Shown: positions 15,436-25,199, counted from the first letter of the stretch. The stretch is DNA of 64,000 bases from Thiomonas arsenitoxydans (GCF_000253115.1 NC_014145.1:1612001-1676000); one strand, 5' to 3'. Notes: generated by a model not told the origin, from the sequence alone. Program-made: numbers and translations.

Positions 15436-16257
15436 TTACCAGAGCTTCCAGAACGGATCGTCGCGCTTGGGCAGGCCTTCGGTGAGGTAGGTGCTCTGCG
15501 GGTAGTTCAGCTTGAGCACGCGCTCGGCGTCGTCGCGTAGTTGGGTCATGCCCAGTTTGCCGTAGGCATCGACCAGTATCGCCAGGGCGAGTTGATTGGC
15601 CGGCGCGTCCTGGTAGTGCTCGATGGCGCGTTGCGCGCGGTCGGCCGCGGCGACATAGGCCCCGCGGCGGTAATAGAACAGCGCGACATGCGTCTCATAC
15701 TCGGCCAGCGAGTTCACGATGTAGCGCATGCGCTGGCGGGCGTCGGGCGCGTACTTGCTCTCAGGAAAACGGGTGACGAGTTCCTTGAAGCTCTCGAACG
15801 ACTGCTTGGCCGCAGCCTGATCGCGCTCGTACAACTTCTGGTCGGACAGGAAGGAGAACCAGCCCTGATTGGTGTTGAAGTTGATCAGGCCCTTAAGGTA
15901 GAGCACATAGTCGGTGTAGGGGTTGTTGGGGTAGAGCTTGAGAAAGCGGTCGGCGGCGGCCAGGGCCTGCGCCCGCTCGCCCTGCTTGTAGTTGCCGTAG
16001 GCGATCTCGATCAGCGCCTGCTGCGCCAACAGCCCGTAGGGGTAGCGCGACTCGAGCTTCTCGTACAGCTTCACACCCTTGTCGGTGTTGCCGCTGTTCA
16101 TTTCGTCCTTGGCCTCTGCATACAATTTGGCCGACGACCAGCCCAGGGTTTCGTCTTTCGACGGCGTGGAGGCACAGCCTGCAAGGCCCAGCAGCACGAC
16201 TGCCGCCGCAGCGCCCAACAACCGCAACGTCCAGAGACGGTACAACGCAACACGCAT
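15436..16257 (-). CDS. bamD: Outer membrane protein assembly factor BamD
   Basis: This 273-residue lipoprotein has a hydrophobic signal ending in the lipobox LAGC, with Cys at about residue 28. The mature part is five TPR-like helical hairpins, with YPYGLLAQQALIEIAY, ADRFLKLYPNNPYTDYVLYLKGL and RFPESKYAPDARQRM all diagnostic of BamD/ComL. It is the essential partner of BamA in inserting outer-membrane beta-barrels and sits on the periplasmic face of the outer membrane. It is transcribed divergently from rluD with only 58 bp between starts, the usual betaproteobacterial arrangement. Length is normal for the family. Confidence 0.96.
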   Translation of the reverse strand: MRVALYRLWTLRLLGAAAAVVLLGLAGCASTPSKDETLGWSSAKLYAEAKDEMNSGNTDKGVKLYEKLESRYPYGLLAQQALIEIAYGNYKQGERAQALAAADRFLKLYPNNPYTDYVLYLKGLINFNTNQGWFSFLSDQKLYERDQAAAKQSFESFKELVTRFPESKYAPDARQRMRYIVNSLAEYETHVALFYYRRGAYVAAADRAQRAIEHYQDAPANQLALAILVDAYGKLGMTQLRDDAERVLKLNYPQSTYLTEGLPKRDDPFWKLW

Positions 16258-16315
16258 ATCAATCGCCCAGGGTGGTGTAAAGCTTGCAGATTATAGGGAG
16301 CCTCGCTTCCCCCTC

Positions 16316-17344
16316 ATGACCGATCTCTCTCCACATGCTTCGCCCTCTGCGGTCGACGGCGATTTCGCCGATCTCGACGAAGACAGCGCCGCTGACGATT
16401 CGACGGTGCTCGAAGCCGTCGTCCCCGAGGCCGACGCCGGGCAGCGGCTCGACAAAGTACTTGCCGCGCAGTTTTCGCAATATTCCCGCAGCCGCCTGCA
16501 GCAGTGGTGCGAAGCGGGGCTGGTGCGCATGGGCGCTCAGGTGGCTGGCGTGCGCGACAAGGCCCGCGCGGGCGAAACCCTGCGCATCGCTGTGCCCGCA
16601 TTGCCTGAAGACACCGCCTTCGCACCCGAAGACTTGCCACTCAACGTGGTGTTCGAAGATGCCGATCTGGCCGTGCTCAACAAACCGGCGGGGCTGGTGG
16701 TGCATCCGGCCGCGGGCAACTGGAGCGGCACCCTACTCAACGGCTTGCTGGCCCGCTACCCCGAGACGGCAGGGCTGCCGCGAGCGGGCATCGTTCACCG
16801 TCTCGACAAAGACACCAGCGGGCTGATGGTGACGGCGCGTACGCTGGAGGCGCAGACCGAGTTGGTGCGCCGGTTACAGGCGCGCACCATCCACCGCCAA
16901 TATCTCGCGCTGGCCTGGGGCTCGGTCAGCCGCGCATTCAACGTGGAGGCGCCCATTGGCCGTCACCCGCGCGATCGTCTGCGCATGGCGGTGGTGCATG
17001 GCGGCAAACCTGCCCGTACCGATTTCACCCCGCTGGCCGAACTCGACACCCGCTGGGGGCCGCTGACGGCGCTGCGCTGCAAGCTGCACAGCGGGCGCAC
17101 GCATCAGATTCGGGTGCATCTGCAGTTTGCCAAGCTGGAGATGGTGGCCGATTCGGTTTATGGCGGGCGCTTGCGGCCCGATCTGCCGCTGCAGCGGCAG
17201 GCGCTGCATGCCGCGCGGCTGGCGTTTGCCCATCCCCTGAACGACAAGCCGATGGATTTCATCGCTCCCATTCCGGACGATATAGCGAGTTTCTGGGACG
17301 CCTGCGGCGGTGAGATGGATGAGATCGATCCGCAGGGCTGGTGA
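16316..17344 (+). CDS. rluD: Ribosomal large subunit pseudouridine synthase D
   Basis: This 342-residue protein starts at ATG 16316; the frame is open 79 codons further upstream, but that overlaps bamD. An acidic N-terminal stretch is followed by an S4 RNA-binding domain (GQRLDKVLAAQFSQYSRSRLQQW). The RluA-type catalytic domain has the Asp motif in GIVHRLDKDTSGLMV. Further markers are HPAAGNWSGTLLNGLL and LHSGRTHQIRVHL. RluD modifies uridines 1911, 1915 and 1917 of 23S rRNA helix 69. Unlike many genomes, pgeF does not follow directly: a glycosyltransferase gene on the other strand separates them. Confidence 0.95.
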   Translation: MTDLSPHASPSAVDGDFADLDEDSAADDSTVLEAVVPEADAGQRLDKVLAAQFSQYSRSRLQQWCEAGLVRMGAQVAGVRDKARAGETLRIAVPALPEDTAFAPEDLPLNVVFEDADLAVLNKPAGLVVHPAAGNWSGTLLNGLLARYPETAGLPRAGIVHRLDKDTSGLMVTARTLEAQTELVRRLQARTIHRQYLALAWGSVSRAFNVEAPIGRHPRDRLRMAVVHGGKPARTDFTPLAELDTRWGPLTALRCKLHSGRTHQIRVHLQFAKLEMVADSVYGGRLRPDLPLQRQALHAARLAFAHPLNDKPMDFIAPIPDDIASFWDACGGEMDEIDPQGW

Positions 17345-17367
17345 GCGCTGCCCTATCTTTGCACGCG

Positions 17368-18192
17368 TCAGGGGGATATAGCCCGGACGAACTGCTCGAA
17401 ATGCAGCCCGGGCTCTTGCTGCCAGGCCTGCAGATAGGCCGCGTTGAGCCGCCGTTTGCGGTGCAGACACGCAGCCAACGTCGCGGTTTCGCCCGAGGCC
17501 GGCGACAGGCGCGACAACATCTGCGCGTAGGCCCGCTCGGCCCGGTGGCTGGCAGAGGGCATGTGATGCGTGGCCGAATCGGGGCGAATGCGGTAGTGCA
17601 TCAAGGGTTGCGGATGCACGAACAGACCACCGGCGTTGACCACGGCAACGTGGTTGAACAACAGGTCTTCGGCGAAATCGAGCTCTTCATCCCAGGTGTG
17701 GGTGATGCAATCGCGGCGGTACACCGGGCAGAACCCACCGTCGATCAGCAGGCTGTCCTGCGGCGAGAGGTGTCCGTGTTTTGGCAATACCGGGGTCAGC
17801 TTCGGCGTGCCTGGCGCGTCGAGGGCGGTGATCGCCATGCGGCAAACCGCGGCGCCGTGGGCTACGGCCAAAGGGAGCAAGGCGGCGGCGCGGCCGGGCA
17901 GCCAGAGATCGTCCGCATCCAGAAACGAGATGAAATCGCCGCTGGCGCGATTCAGTCCGATATTGCGCGCTGCCGACGGCCCTGCCGCGATGCGTCCTGT
18001 CGTGGCGGAAAGGCACTCCAGAGTTTGTCGGCGGGCAGCGGTGAAGTGGTGGGCATAGTCGGTGCCGTCATCCGCAACCACGATGACTTCGAGGGCGAGC
18101 CCGTCTGGCTGCTGCTGCGCCGCCAGCGAATCCAGCGCATCGCCGATGAAGGCGTGCGACCGATGGGCGGGAATGATGACGGAAAGGCGCAT
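17368..18192 (-). CDS. Family 2 glycosyltransferase
   Basis: The gene encodes 274 residues from ATG 18192 (MRLSVIIPAHRSHAFIGDAL). The GT-A fold is shown by the N-terminal SVIIPAH strand, the EVIVVADDGTD nucleotide loop, GPSAARNIGLNRASGDFISFLDADD (the DxD-type metal site), and EELDFAEDLLFNH. There is no membrane helix, so a cytoplasmic enzyme transferring a sugar from a nucleotide donor is expected, probably onto lipopolysaccharide or another glycan. The acceptor cannot be read. It sits alone between rluD and pgeF, which are commonly adjacent, so it may be an insertion into that pair. No strong ribosome site is seen. Confidence 0.88.
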   Translation of the reverse strand: MRLSVIIPAHRSHAFIGDALDSLAAQQQPDGLALEVIVVADDGTDYAHHFTAARRQTLECLSATTGRIAAGPSAARNIGLNRASGDFISFLDADDLWLPGRAAALLPLAVAHGAAVCRMAITALDAPGTPKLTPVLPKHGHLSPQDSLLIDGGFCPVYRRDCITHTWDEELDFAEDLLFNHVAVVNAGGLFVHPQPLMHYRIRPDSATHHMPSASHRAERAYAQMLSRLSPASGETATLAACLHRKRRLNAAYLQAWQQEPGLHFEQFVRAISP

Positions 18193-18344
18193 CGCAGGGT
18201 AGAAGGCTCGGGACTGAAACGGGTTGTACGCTTTCACTATAAATTGCGCACCCAGCCCACAGGCTGCGGACTCTGCCGACCGCAGCAGATTGATACACCC
18301 CTTACCCTTTTTCCGGGCCCGGCTTGCCGCCGGCCTCACACGCC

Positions 18345-19184
18345 ATGCTCCACACGCCTGTTCTGACGGACTTCAGCCCCGACAACCTCGCTGCACCTAC
18401 GGCGCAAGCGCCTTGGCTGCAAGTCGCCTGGCCTGGAAACCCGCGGGTGCGCGCGGTGTTCACCAGCTGCGCCGGGGGCGTGAGTGTCGCGGCCTATGGC
18501 TGCGCGCAAAGCACTCTGGGCGGTGGAATGAATCTGGGCAACCATGTCGGCGACGATCCGGCCGCCGTTTCGCAGAACCGCAGGCTGCTCAGCGACGCGC
18601 TGGGCGGCGCACTGCCTCGCTATTTGCAGCAGGTGCACGGCATCGCGGTGGCCGATCTCGATCAGTTCCATGACGACGACCCGGAACCCGTGGCGGACGC
18701 GGCCTGCACTTCGCAGCGCGGCGTTGCGGCCACGGTGCTGGTCGCCGATTGTCTGCCGGTGTTGTTTGCCGCACCTGGGGGCAAGGCGGTGGCCGCCGCG
18801 CATGCCGGGTGGCGCGGCCTGGCGGGTGGCGTGCTCGAAGCCAGCGTTCAGGCCGTCTGCGACCGCGCCGGTTGCCCTGCGGCCGAAGTGCAGGCCGTGC
18901 TGGGCCCGGCGATCGGGCCCGGGGCGTTCGAGGTGGGTGATGAGGTGAGAGCGGCTTTTGTCAATCGTCATCCGCAGACAGCCGTCGCGTTTTTGCCGGG
19001 CCAGCCGGGAAAATGGTGGGCCGACCTCTGGCAGCTTGCGCGCATCCGCCTGCAGGCGGCGGGCCTGTCGGCCGAGCATATTGCGGGCGGCGGTCTTTGC
19101 ACCTTTGGCCTTGCCCAGCGGTTTTACTCCTACCGCCGCCAACCGGTTACTGGGCGGCAGGCCGGCTGCATCTGGGTGGAGTAG
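18345..19184 (+). CDS. pgeF: Laccase-domain protein PgeF/YfiH (peptidoglycan editing factor)
   Basis: The gene encodes 279 residues from ATG 18345; an in-frame TTG at 18324 is a less likely start. Family motifs with the metal-binding His and Cys residues are present: LQQVHGIAVADL, VLVADCLPVLFA, AAAHAGWRGLAGGVLEA, and near the end CTFGLAQRFYSYRR. The protein is cytoplasmic. YfiH proteins have been described as editing the amino acid at position one of the cell-wall stem peptide and, in other members, as purine nucleoside phosphorylases. It is divergent from the glycosyltransferase and 114 bp upstream of phaC. Confidence 0.93.
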   Translation: MLHTPVLTDFSPDNLAAPTAQAPWLQVAWPGNPRVRAVFTSCAGGVSVAAYGCAQSTLGGGMNLGNHVGDDPAAVSQNRRLLSDALGGALPRYLQQVHGIAVADLDQFHDDDPEPVADAACTSQRGVAATVLVADCLPVLFAAPGGKAVAAAHAGWRGLAGGVLEASVQAVCDRAGCPAAEVQAVLGPAIGPGAFEVGDEVRAAFVNRHPQTAVAFLPGQPGKWWADLWQLARIRLQAAGLSAEHIAGGGLCTFGLAQRFYSYRRQPVTGRQAGCIWVE

Positions 19185-19211
19185 GGTGGTTTCCGCATCG
19201 TGGAAGCGCCG

Positions 19212-19240
19212 TTGACACGGCCTGCGGCCTGTTCAAGAAT
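19212..19240 (+). promoter_or_regulatory. Probable sigma-70 promoter of phaC
   Basis: A perfect TTGACA (19212-19217) and AAGAAT (19235-19240) are separated by exactly 17 bp, 59 bp before the phaC start codon. The pair resembles the known Cupriavidus necator phaC promoter, which also combines TTGACA with an AACAAT-like -10. The leader of about 50 nt is C-rich and lacks a clear ribosome-binding site. Confidence 0.6.
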
Positions 19241-19298
19241 GCCGTGGCCTGCCGCCTTTGCGGATGGGCTCGCTCCCTTCCCCGTCCCACCCAACCCC

Positions 19299-21032
19299 AT
19301 GGCCCAAAACACTTCGACCGGCTCCGCCGCGCCGCCTTTTTTTTCGGGACAGACCGATCCTTGGGCCGCATGGGCCGACATGCAGCCGATGTGGACTTCG
19401 CTGCTTTCAGGCGCGGCAAAGGGGCAACCCGTCCTGTTCGAGCCCTCGCGGCTGCAGGCGCTGCAACAACGCTACGTTGACGAGTTTCGCCAGTTGTGGA
19501 GCGGTCTGCTGGAGGCGGACGCGGCCAACACATCCGCTCCGCCGGAAAATGATCGGCGTTTCTCCCACAACACCTGGGCAGAGAGCCACATTTCCCGCTA
19601 CACCGCGGCGCTCTATCTACTGGGCGCGCGGGCCCTGTTCGATTTGGCCGAAAACGTGCAGGCCGACGAGACGACGCGGCAGAAGCTGCGCTTCGCGGTG
19701 CAGCAGTGGGTCGATGCGGCGGCGCCGTCCAACTTTCTGGCGCTCAATCCCGAGGCCCTTGAGAAAGCGGTGCAGACGCAGGGGGAAAGCCTGCGCGCCG
19801 GCGTAGAAAATTGGCTCAAGGACCTGAAACAGGGTCGAATGACGCAGACCGATGAATCGGTTTTCGAGGTGGGCCGCAACGTGGCAACTACCGCAGGCCA
19901 GGTGGTGTTTGAAAACGATTTGTTCCAGCTCATCGAGTACACCCCGCTGACCGAGCGCGTGCATGCGCGGCCGCTGCTGTTCGTGCCGCCTTCGATCAAC
20001 AAGTACTACATCCTCGATCTGCAGCCCGACAACTCGCTGGTGCGGTTTGCGGTCGAGCAGGGGCACCGGACTTTCGTCGTGTCGTGGCGCAACCCGGACG
20101 CCAGCATGGGCCACCTGACCTGGGACGATTATGTGCAGGACGGCGTGATTCGCGCCATGGAGGTGGTGCGCGACATCGCGGCGCAGGGCAGCGATGGCAC
20201 CATCAATACCCTGGGGTTCTGCGTAGGCGGCACCCTGCTGGCCAACGCGCTGGCGGTGCTGCAGGCGCGGGGCGAACAGTTCGCCCATAGCGCGACCCTG
20301 CTGACCACGATGGTCGATTTCACCGATACAGGCATTCTGAGCGTTTACGTCGATGAAGCCTCGGTGGCCCTGCGCGAAGCCACGCTGGGCAAGGGCGGGC
20401 TGATGACCGGGCGTGAACTGGCCTCGGCTTTTTCCAGCTTGCGACCGAACGATCTGGTGTGGAATTACGTCGTCGGCAATTACCTCAAGGGCGAAACGCC
20501 GCCGCCGTTCGATCTGCTGTACTGGAATTCCGATTCGACCAATCTGCCGGGGCCGCTGTTTGCCTGGTATCTGCGCAACACCTATCTCGAAAACAAGATG
20601 CGCCAGCCCGGCGCGCTCACCGTGGCCGGGGTGCCGCTGAACCTGCAGGCGGTGAAGCTGCCGACCTATGTGTACGCCTCGCGTGAAGATCACATCGTGC
20701 CGTGGAAAACCGCGTATGAAACCACGCGCATCCTCGGCGGGCCGATGCGCTTCGTGCTGGGCGCTTCGGGGCATATCGCCGGGGTCATCAACCCGGCCAA
20801 GCGCAATAAGCGCAGCCACTGGACTTCGCCCGCCAGCCAGCGCAAACTGCCAGCGCAAGCGCAAGCCTGGTTCGACGTCGCAACAGAGCATCCGGGAAGC
20901 TGGTGGACCGACTGGGCGCAGTGGCTGGCGAAACAGGCCGGGCCGGAAGTCGCCGCGCCGAAAAAACCCGGCAACGCACGCTACAAGCCGATCGAGCCCG
21001 CGCCCGGGCGCTACGTCAAGGTGCGGGCCTGA
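19299..21032 (+). CDS. phaC: Class I poly(3-hydroxyalkanoate) synthase
   Basis: The gene encodes 577 residues from ATG 19299 (MAQNTSTGS). The longer frame from GTG 19200 is less likely because it includes the candidate promoter. The alpha/beta-hydrolase core has the modified lipase box GFCVGG with catalytic Cys308, Asp464 in SREDHIV and His492 in SGHIAGV. Further family marks are VPPSINKYYILDL and HWTSP. It polymerises short-chain (R)-3-hydroxyacyl-CoA, mainly 3-hydroxybutyryl-CoA, on the surface of carbon-storage granules. phaA follows after 60 bp, and the locus phaC-phaA-phaB-phaR is complete. Size fits class I, which needs no second subunit. Confidence 0.96.
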   Translation: MAQNTSTGSAAPPFFSGQTDPWAAWADMQPMWTSLLSGAAKGQPVLFEPSRLQALQQRYVDEFRQLWSGLLEADAANTSAPPENDRRFSHNTWAESHISRYTAALYLLGARALFDLAENVQADETTRQKLRFAVQQWVDAAAPSNFLALNPEALEKAVQTQGESLRAGVENWLKDLKQGRMTQTDESVFEVGRNVATTAGQVVFENDLFQLIEYTPLTERVHARPLLFVPPSINKYYILDLQPDNSLVRFAVEQGHRTFVVSWRNPDASMGHLTWDDYVQDGVIRAMEVVRDIAAQGSDGTINTLGFCVGGTLLANALAVLQARGEQFAHSATLLTTMVDFTDTGILSVYVDEASVALREATLGKGGLMTGRELASAFSSLRPNDLVWNYVVGNYLKGETPPPFDLLYWNSDSTNLPGPLFAWYLRNTYLENKMRQPGALTVAGVPLNLQAVKLPTYVYASREDHIVPWKTAYETTRILGGPMRFVLGASGHIAGVINPAKRNKRSHWTSPASQRKLPAQAQAWFDVATEHPGSWWTDWAQWLAKQAGPEVAAPKKPGNARYKPIEPAPGRYVKVRA

Positions 21033-21092
21033 TGCTCTGCAAGCGGTCTTTTATTTTTGTATTCGTCATCTCACTCAAAAGGAAATTCGATC

Positions 21093-22271
21093 ATGACTGA
21101 TATCGTCATCGTGTCCGCCGTGCGCACGGCGGTGGGGAAATTCGGCGGTGCGCTGGCGAAAGTGTCGGCGGTCGATCTGGGCGCTCTGGTCATCAAGGAG
21201 GCGGTCGCGCGCGCCAAGCTGGAGCCAGGGCAAGTGTCCGAGGTCATCTTCGGGCAAGTACTGCAAGCGGGCTGTGGACAGAATCCAGCGCGTCAGTCCA
21301 GCATCAAGGCAGGGTTGCCGGACATGGTGCCCGCGATGACCATCAACAAAGTCTGTGGCTCCGGCCTGAAGGCCGTGATGCTGGCCGCCCAGGCGATTCG
21401 CGATGGCGATGCCGACATTGTGGTGGCGGGCGGGCAAGAGAGCATGAGCGCCTCGCCGCATGTGCTGCCGGGCTCGCGCGACGGTCAGCGCATGGGCGAC
21501 TGGAAGATGATCGACACCATGATCGTCGATGGCCTGTGGGATGCGTTCAATCAGTACCACATGGGCACCACGGCCGAGAACGTGGCAAAGAAATACGGCA
21601 TCACCCGCGAAATGCAGGATGCTTTCGCCGCAGCCAGCCAGAACAAGGCCGAGGCGGCGCAAAAAGCCGGGCGCTTCACCGATGAAATCGTGCCGGTGAT
21701 GCTGCCGCAGAGAAAAGGCGACCCCATCGCGTTTGCCAACGACGAGTTCGTGCGGCATGGCGTGACGGCAGAGAGTCTCGGCGGGCTGCGTCCGGCATTC
21801 GACAAGGGCGGCACGGTCACCGCGGGCAATGCCTCGGGCCTCAACGACGGTGCTGCGGCGGTGGTGGTGATGTCGGCCCGGCGCGCCGCTGAGCTCGGCC
21901 TCAAGCCGCTGGCGACCATCCGGGCCTATGCCAACGCGGGTCTCGATCCGGCCTATATGGGCATGGGGCCGGTGCCGTCTTCCACCCGCTGTCTGTCGCG
22001 CGCAGGGTGGACGCCGCAGGAACTCGATCTCATGGAGATCAACGAGGCGTTTGCCGCGCAGGCCATCGCGGTGAATCAACAGATGGGCTGGGATACCGCC
22101 AAGGTCAACGTCAACGGCGGCGCTATTGCCATCGGCCACCCCATCGGCGCCAGTGGTTGCCGCATTCTGGTGACTTTGCTGCACGAGATGAACAAGCGCG
22201 ATGCGAAAAAGGGCCTGGCCTCGCTGTGCATCGGCGGCGGCATGGGCGTGGCCATGGCGCTGGAGCGTTGA
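21093..22271 (+). CDS. phaA: Acetyl-CoA acetyltransferase (beta-ketothiolase)
   Basis: The gene encodes 392 residues from ATG 21093, behind AAAAGGAAA. Thiolase residues are all visible: nucleophilic Cys88 in [13 protein letters not shown], His349 in [10 protein letters not shown] and the second Cys379 in [21 protein letters not shown] and [10 protein letters not shown] are also typical. It condenses two acetyl-CoA to acetoacetyl-CoA, the first step of polyhydroxybutyrate synthesis, in the cytoplasm. It lies between phaC and phaB with gaps of 60 and 45 bp and is probably cotranscribed from the phaC promoter. Confidence 0.96.
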   Translation: MTDIVIVSAVRTAVGKFGGALAKVSAVDLGALVIKEAVARAKLEPGQVSEVIFGQVLQAGCGQNPARQSSIKAGLPDMVPAMTINKVCGSGLKAVMLAAQAIRDGDADIVVAGGQESMSASPHVLPGSRDGQRMGDWKMIDTMIVDGLWDAFNQYHMGTTAENVAKKYGITREMQDAFAAASQNKAEAAQKAGRFTDEIVPVMLPQRKGDPIAFANDEFVRHGVTAESLGGLRPAFDKGGTVTAGNASGLNDGAAAVVVMSARRAAELGLKPLATIRAYANAGLDPAYMGMGPVPSSTRCLSRAGWTPQELDLMEINEAFAAQAIAVNQQMGWDTAKVNVNGGAIAIGHPIGASGCRILVTLLHEMNKRDAKKGLASLCIGGGMGVAMALER

Positions 22272-22316
22272 ACCACCGCAGATTGATCAAACTGAAACCA
22301 AAACGAGGAGAACAAA

Positions 22317-23057
22317 ATGAGCAAAAAAGTGGCTTATGTCACGGGTGGTATGGGCGGTATCGGCACCGGCATCTGCAAACGGCTGTGCGAGGCAGGGCAC
22401 AAGGTCATCGCAGGCTGCGGCCCCAATTCCAGCCGCAAGGAGAGTTGGCTGGAAACCATGCGCTCGCAGGGCTTCGATGTCTATGCCTCCGAGGGCAATG
22501 TGGCCGACTGGGACTCGACTCAGGCGGCCTTTCAGAAAGTATTCGCCGAGCACGGAAAGGTGGACATTCTGGTGAACAACGCCGGCATCACCCGCGACTC
22601 CGTACTGCGCAAAATGAGCTACGAAGATTGGGATCTGGTGCTGCGAACCAATCTCTACTCCATGTTCAATGTGACCAAGCAGGTGATCGACGGCATGGTC
22701 GAGCGGGGCTGGGGCCGCATCATCAACATCGCGTCGGTGAATGGCGAAAAAGGCCAGTTCGGCCAGACCAATTACGCCGCGGCCAAAGCGGGCATGCATG
22801 GTTTCGCCATGTCGCTGGCGCTGGAAGTGGCCTCCAAAGGGGTGACGGTCAACACGGTGTCGCCGGGCTACATCCTGACCGATATGGTCAAGGCCATCCG
22901 GCAGGACGTGCTCGACAAGATCGTGTCTTCCATTCCGGTCAAGCGTCTGGGTACACCCGAAGAGATCGCCTCCATCGTGGTCTGGCTGGCCAGCGAGGAC
23001 GCCGGGTTCACCACCGGTGCCGAATTCAGTTGCAACGGCGGGCTGCACATGAGCTGA
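22317..23057 (+). CDS. phaB: Acetoacetyl-CoA reductase (NADPH)
   Basis: This 246-residue classical SDR is preceded by a good GAGGAGAAC ribosome site. NAD(P)-binding TGGMGGIGTGICKRL lies at the N-terminus, then NNAGITRD, the catalytic Ser in IASVNGEKGQFGQ, and Tyr-x3-Lys in NYAAAKAGMHGF. GCGPNSSRKESW matches the PhaB loop that favours NADPH and CoA phosphate. It makes (R)-3-hydroxybutyryl-CoA for the polymerase. The C-terminus ends in CNGGLHMS, the usual PhaB ending. It is the third gene of the storage operon. Confidence 0.96.
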   Translation: MSKKVAYVTGGMGGIGTGICKRLCEAGHKVIAGCGPNSSRKESWLETMRSQGFDVYASEGNVADWDSTQAAFQKVFAEHGKVDILVNNAGITRDSVLRKMSYEDWDLVLRTNLYSMFNVTKQVIDGMVERGWGRIINIASVNGEKGQFGQTNYAAAKAGMHGFAMSLALEVASKGVTVNTVSPGYILTDMVKAIRQDVLDKIVSSIPVKRLGTPEEIASIVVWLASEDAGFTTGAEFSCNGGLHMS

Positions 23058-23182
23058 AGCGCGATGCTGCGGTGCGGGAAAGCCTCGGTGGCGCTCGCCG
23101 GGGAATATGGTTCAATCCGCAAATCTTTTGCCTGTGCACCTTCGCTTTTTCCGACCGCTTTTGCCGACTGCATTCCACCGCC

Positions 23183-23728
23183 ATGCCCAAGTCCGATATT
23201 CCTCTGCGCATCATCAAAAAGTACCCCAACCGCCGTCTTTACGACAGCGAGGCGAGCGCCTACATCACCCTAAGCGATGTCAAACAACTGGTGATGGACG
23301 GGGTGCGCTTTGTGGTGCAGGACGCCAAGACCGGCGAAGATCTCACCCGCAGCATCTTGCTGCAGATCATTCTGGAAGAAGAGAGCGGCGGCGTGCCCAT
23401 GTTCAGCTCGGTCATGCTTGAGCAGATCATCCGCTTCTACGGCCACGCCATGCAGGGCATGATGGGCAGCTATCTGGAAAAGAATGTGCAGGCGTTCATC
23501 GACATTCAGAACAAGCTCGCCGAGCAGTCGCGCGGCGTGTATGACAACGCAGCCGTCAACCCCGAGGCGTGGACCCAGTTTCTCAACGTGCAAAGCCCTA
23601 TGTTGCAAAACATGATGGGCAATTACCTCGAGCAGAGCAAGAACCTCTACATGCAGATGCAAGAACAGATGCAGGAGCAGGCCAAGCAGATGCTGGGCGC
23701 CTTTCAGCCGCCTGCGCCCAAGAAATGA
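23183..23728 (+). CDS. phaR: Polyhydroxyalkanoate synthesis repressor PhaR
   Basis: The gene encodes 181 residues from ATG 23183. An apparent much longer frame runs through phaA and phaB but is only chance openness. The N-terminal DNA-binding and PHB-binding domain is recognisable: IIKKYPNRRLYDSEASAYITL and FVVQDAKTGEDLTRSILLQI. A helical PHB-accumulation regulatory domain follows, and the end is Gln/Met-rich (QMQEQMQEQAKQML), a likely coiled coil. PhaR represses phasin genes and itself, and leaves DNA when it binds nascent granules. The 125-bp gap after phaB may hold its own promoter, but no clear operator is read. Confidence 0.95.
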   Translation: MPKSDIPLRIIKKYPNRRLYDSEASAYITLSDVKQLVMDGVRFVVQDAKTGEDLTRSILLQIILEEESGGVPMFSSVMLEQIIRFYGHAMQGMMGSYLEKNVQAFIDIQNKLAEQSRGVYDNAAVNPEAWTQFLNVQSPMLQNMMGNYLEQSKNLYMQMQEQMQEQAKQMLGAFQPPAPKK

Positions 23729-23788
23729 AGCCTCTGGTGAGCTGAGAGGGTGTGAATAAATCCGCCTGGCTTCAGCGACAATGTCGGG

Positions 23789-25189
23789 ATGGAAACATCC
23801 CTCACGCCAACATCGCCTGCCGCAGCCGCGGCGCCAAAAATCGGTTTTGTCTCGCTCGGCTGCCCCAAGGCGCTGGTGGATTCCGAGCGCATCCTGACCG
23901 AACTGCGCGCACAAGGATATGACACCTCCAAGAGTTATGCGGGGGCGGATCTGGTCATCGTCAACACTTGCGGCTTCATCGACGCCGCAGTACAAGAAAG
24001 TCTCGACGCCATCGGCGAGGCCTTGGCCGAAAACGGCAAAGTGATCGTGACCGGCTGCCTGGGCGCGCGCAACGATGCGGCCACGGGCAACAACCTGGTG
24101 CGCGAAGTGCACCCCAAGGTGCTCGCCGTTACCGGGCCGCACGCGACCGACGAGGTGCTGCAGCATGTGCACGCCGTCTTGCCCAAGCCGCACGATCCCT
24201 TTGTCGATCTCGTGCCGCCAGCGGGCATCAAACTCACGCCCAAGCATTACGCCTATCTCAAAATCAGCGAGGGCTGCAACCATCGCTGTACCTTCTGCAT
24301 CATCCCAGCGATGCGGGGCGATCTGGTGTCGCGCCCGATCGGAGAGGTCTTGAGCGAGGCGCGTGCGCTGTTCGCGTCGGGTGTGAAAGAACTGCTGGTG
24401 GTCAGTCAGGACACTTCGGCCTATGGGGTCGATGTGAAGTACCGCACAGGCTTTTGGGACGGTCGGCCGATTCGCACTCGCATGACCGAACTGGTCGATG
24501 CGCTGGGCAGTCTGGCCGCCGAGCATGACGCCTGGGTGCGTCTGCACTACGTCTATCCCTATCCGCATGTGGATGAAGTGTTGCCGCTAATGGCGCAGGG
24601 GCGCATCCTGCCCTATCTGGACGTGCCTTTGCAGCACGCCCACCCTGACGTGCTCAGACGCATGAAGCGCCCGGCTAGTGGCGAACGCAACCTCGAACGC
24701 ATCGCCCGCTGGCGCGAGATTTGCCCCGAACTGGTGGTGCGCTCAACCTTCATCGCGGGTTTTCCGGGCGAGACAGAAGCGGAATTCCAGACCCTGCTCG
24801 ATTTCATCCGCGAGGCAGAGCTCGACCGCGTGGGCTGCTTCGCCTATTCGCCGGTGGAGGGGGCGACCGCCAACGCGCTGGCCGATCCGGTGCCCGAAGC
24901 GCTGCGAGAAGAGCGCCGCGCCCGCTTCATGGCCGTGGCTGAAGAGGTATCCACCCGCAAACTGCACAAGCGGGTGGGACAGGTGATGCGGGTGTTGGTC
25001 GATCAGGCAAGCCGCGAGGGGGGAGTGGGCAGAACCTTCGCCGATGCGCCCGAAATCGACGGTAAAGTGCATTTGCTGCCGCCCGATAAACCCTCGACCA
25101 TAATGCGCCTGGCACAAAGCGGCGGCCAGTTCGTGCGCGCCCGCATCGTGCGCACCGACGGTCACGACCTGGTGGGTGAATTGGTCTGA
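23789..25189 (+). CDS. rimO: Ribosomal protein S12 methylthiotransferase RimO
   Basis: This 466-residue radical-SAM enzyme has three domains. The N-terminal UPF0004 domain carries cysteines for the auxiliary cluster ([28 protein letters not shown]). The central radical-SAM barrel has C163-x3-C167-x2-C170 in [11 protein letters not shown], and the C-terminus is a TRAM domain ending [19 protein letters not shown] is characteristic of RimO rather than MiaB. It adds a methylthio group to Asp88 of ribosomal protein S12. It follows phaR by 60 bp, a neighbourhood seen often in Burkholderiales. Confidence 0.95.
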   Translation: METSLTPTSPAAAAAPKIGFVSLGCPKALVDSERILTELRAQGYDTSKSYAGADLVIVNTCGFIDAAVQESLDAIGEALAENGKVIVTGCLGARNDAATGNNLVREVHPKVLAVTGPHATDEVLQHVHAVLPKPHDPFVDLVPPAGIKLTPKHYAYLKISEGCNHRCTFCIIPAMRGDLVSRPIGEVLSEARALFASGVKELLVVSQDTSAYGVDVKYRTGFWDGRPIRTRMTELVDALGSLAAEHDAWVRLHYVYPYPHVDEVLPLMAQGRILPYLDVPLQHAHPDVLRRMKRPASGERNLERIARWREICPELVVRSTFIAGFPGETEAEFQTLLDFIREAELDRVGCFAYSPVEGATANALADPVPEALREERRARFMAVAEEVSTRKLHKRVGQVMRVLVDQASREGGVGRTFADAPEIDGKVHLLPPDKPSTIMRLAQSGGQFVRARIVRTDGHDLVGELV

Positions 25190-25199
25190 GCCGCTCCGG

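Noticed and set aside
22007-23182. Apparent 573-residue fusion running through phaA and phaB into phaR
   Set aside because: Only the part from ATG 23183 is PhaR. The upstream stretch is an out-of-frame reading of phaA and phaB and shows low-complexity Arg/Gly composition.
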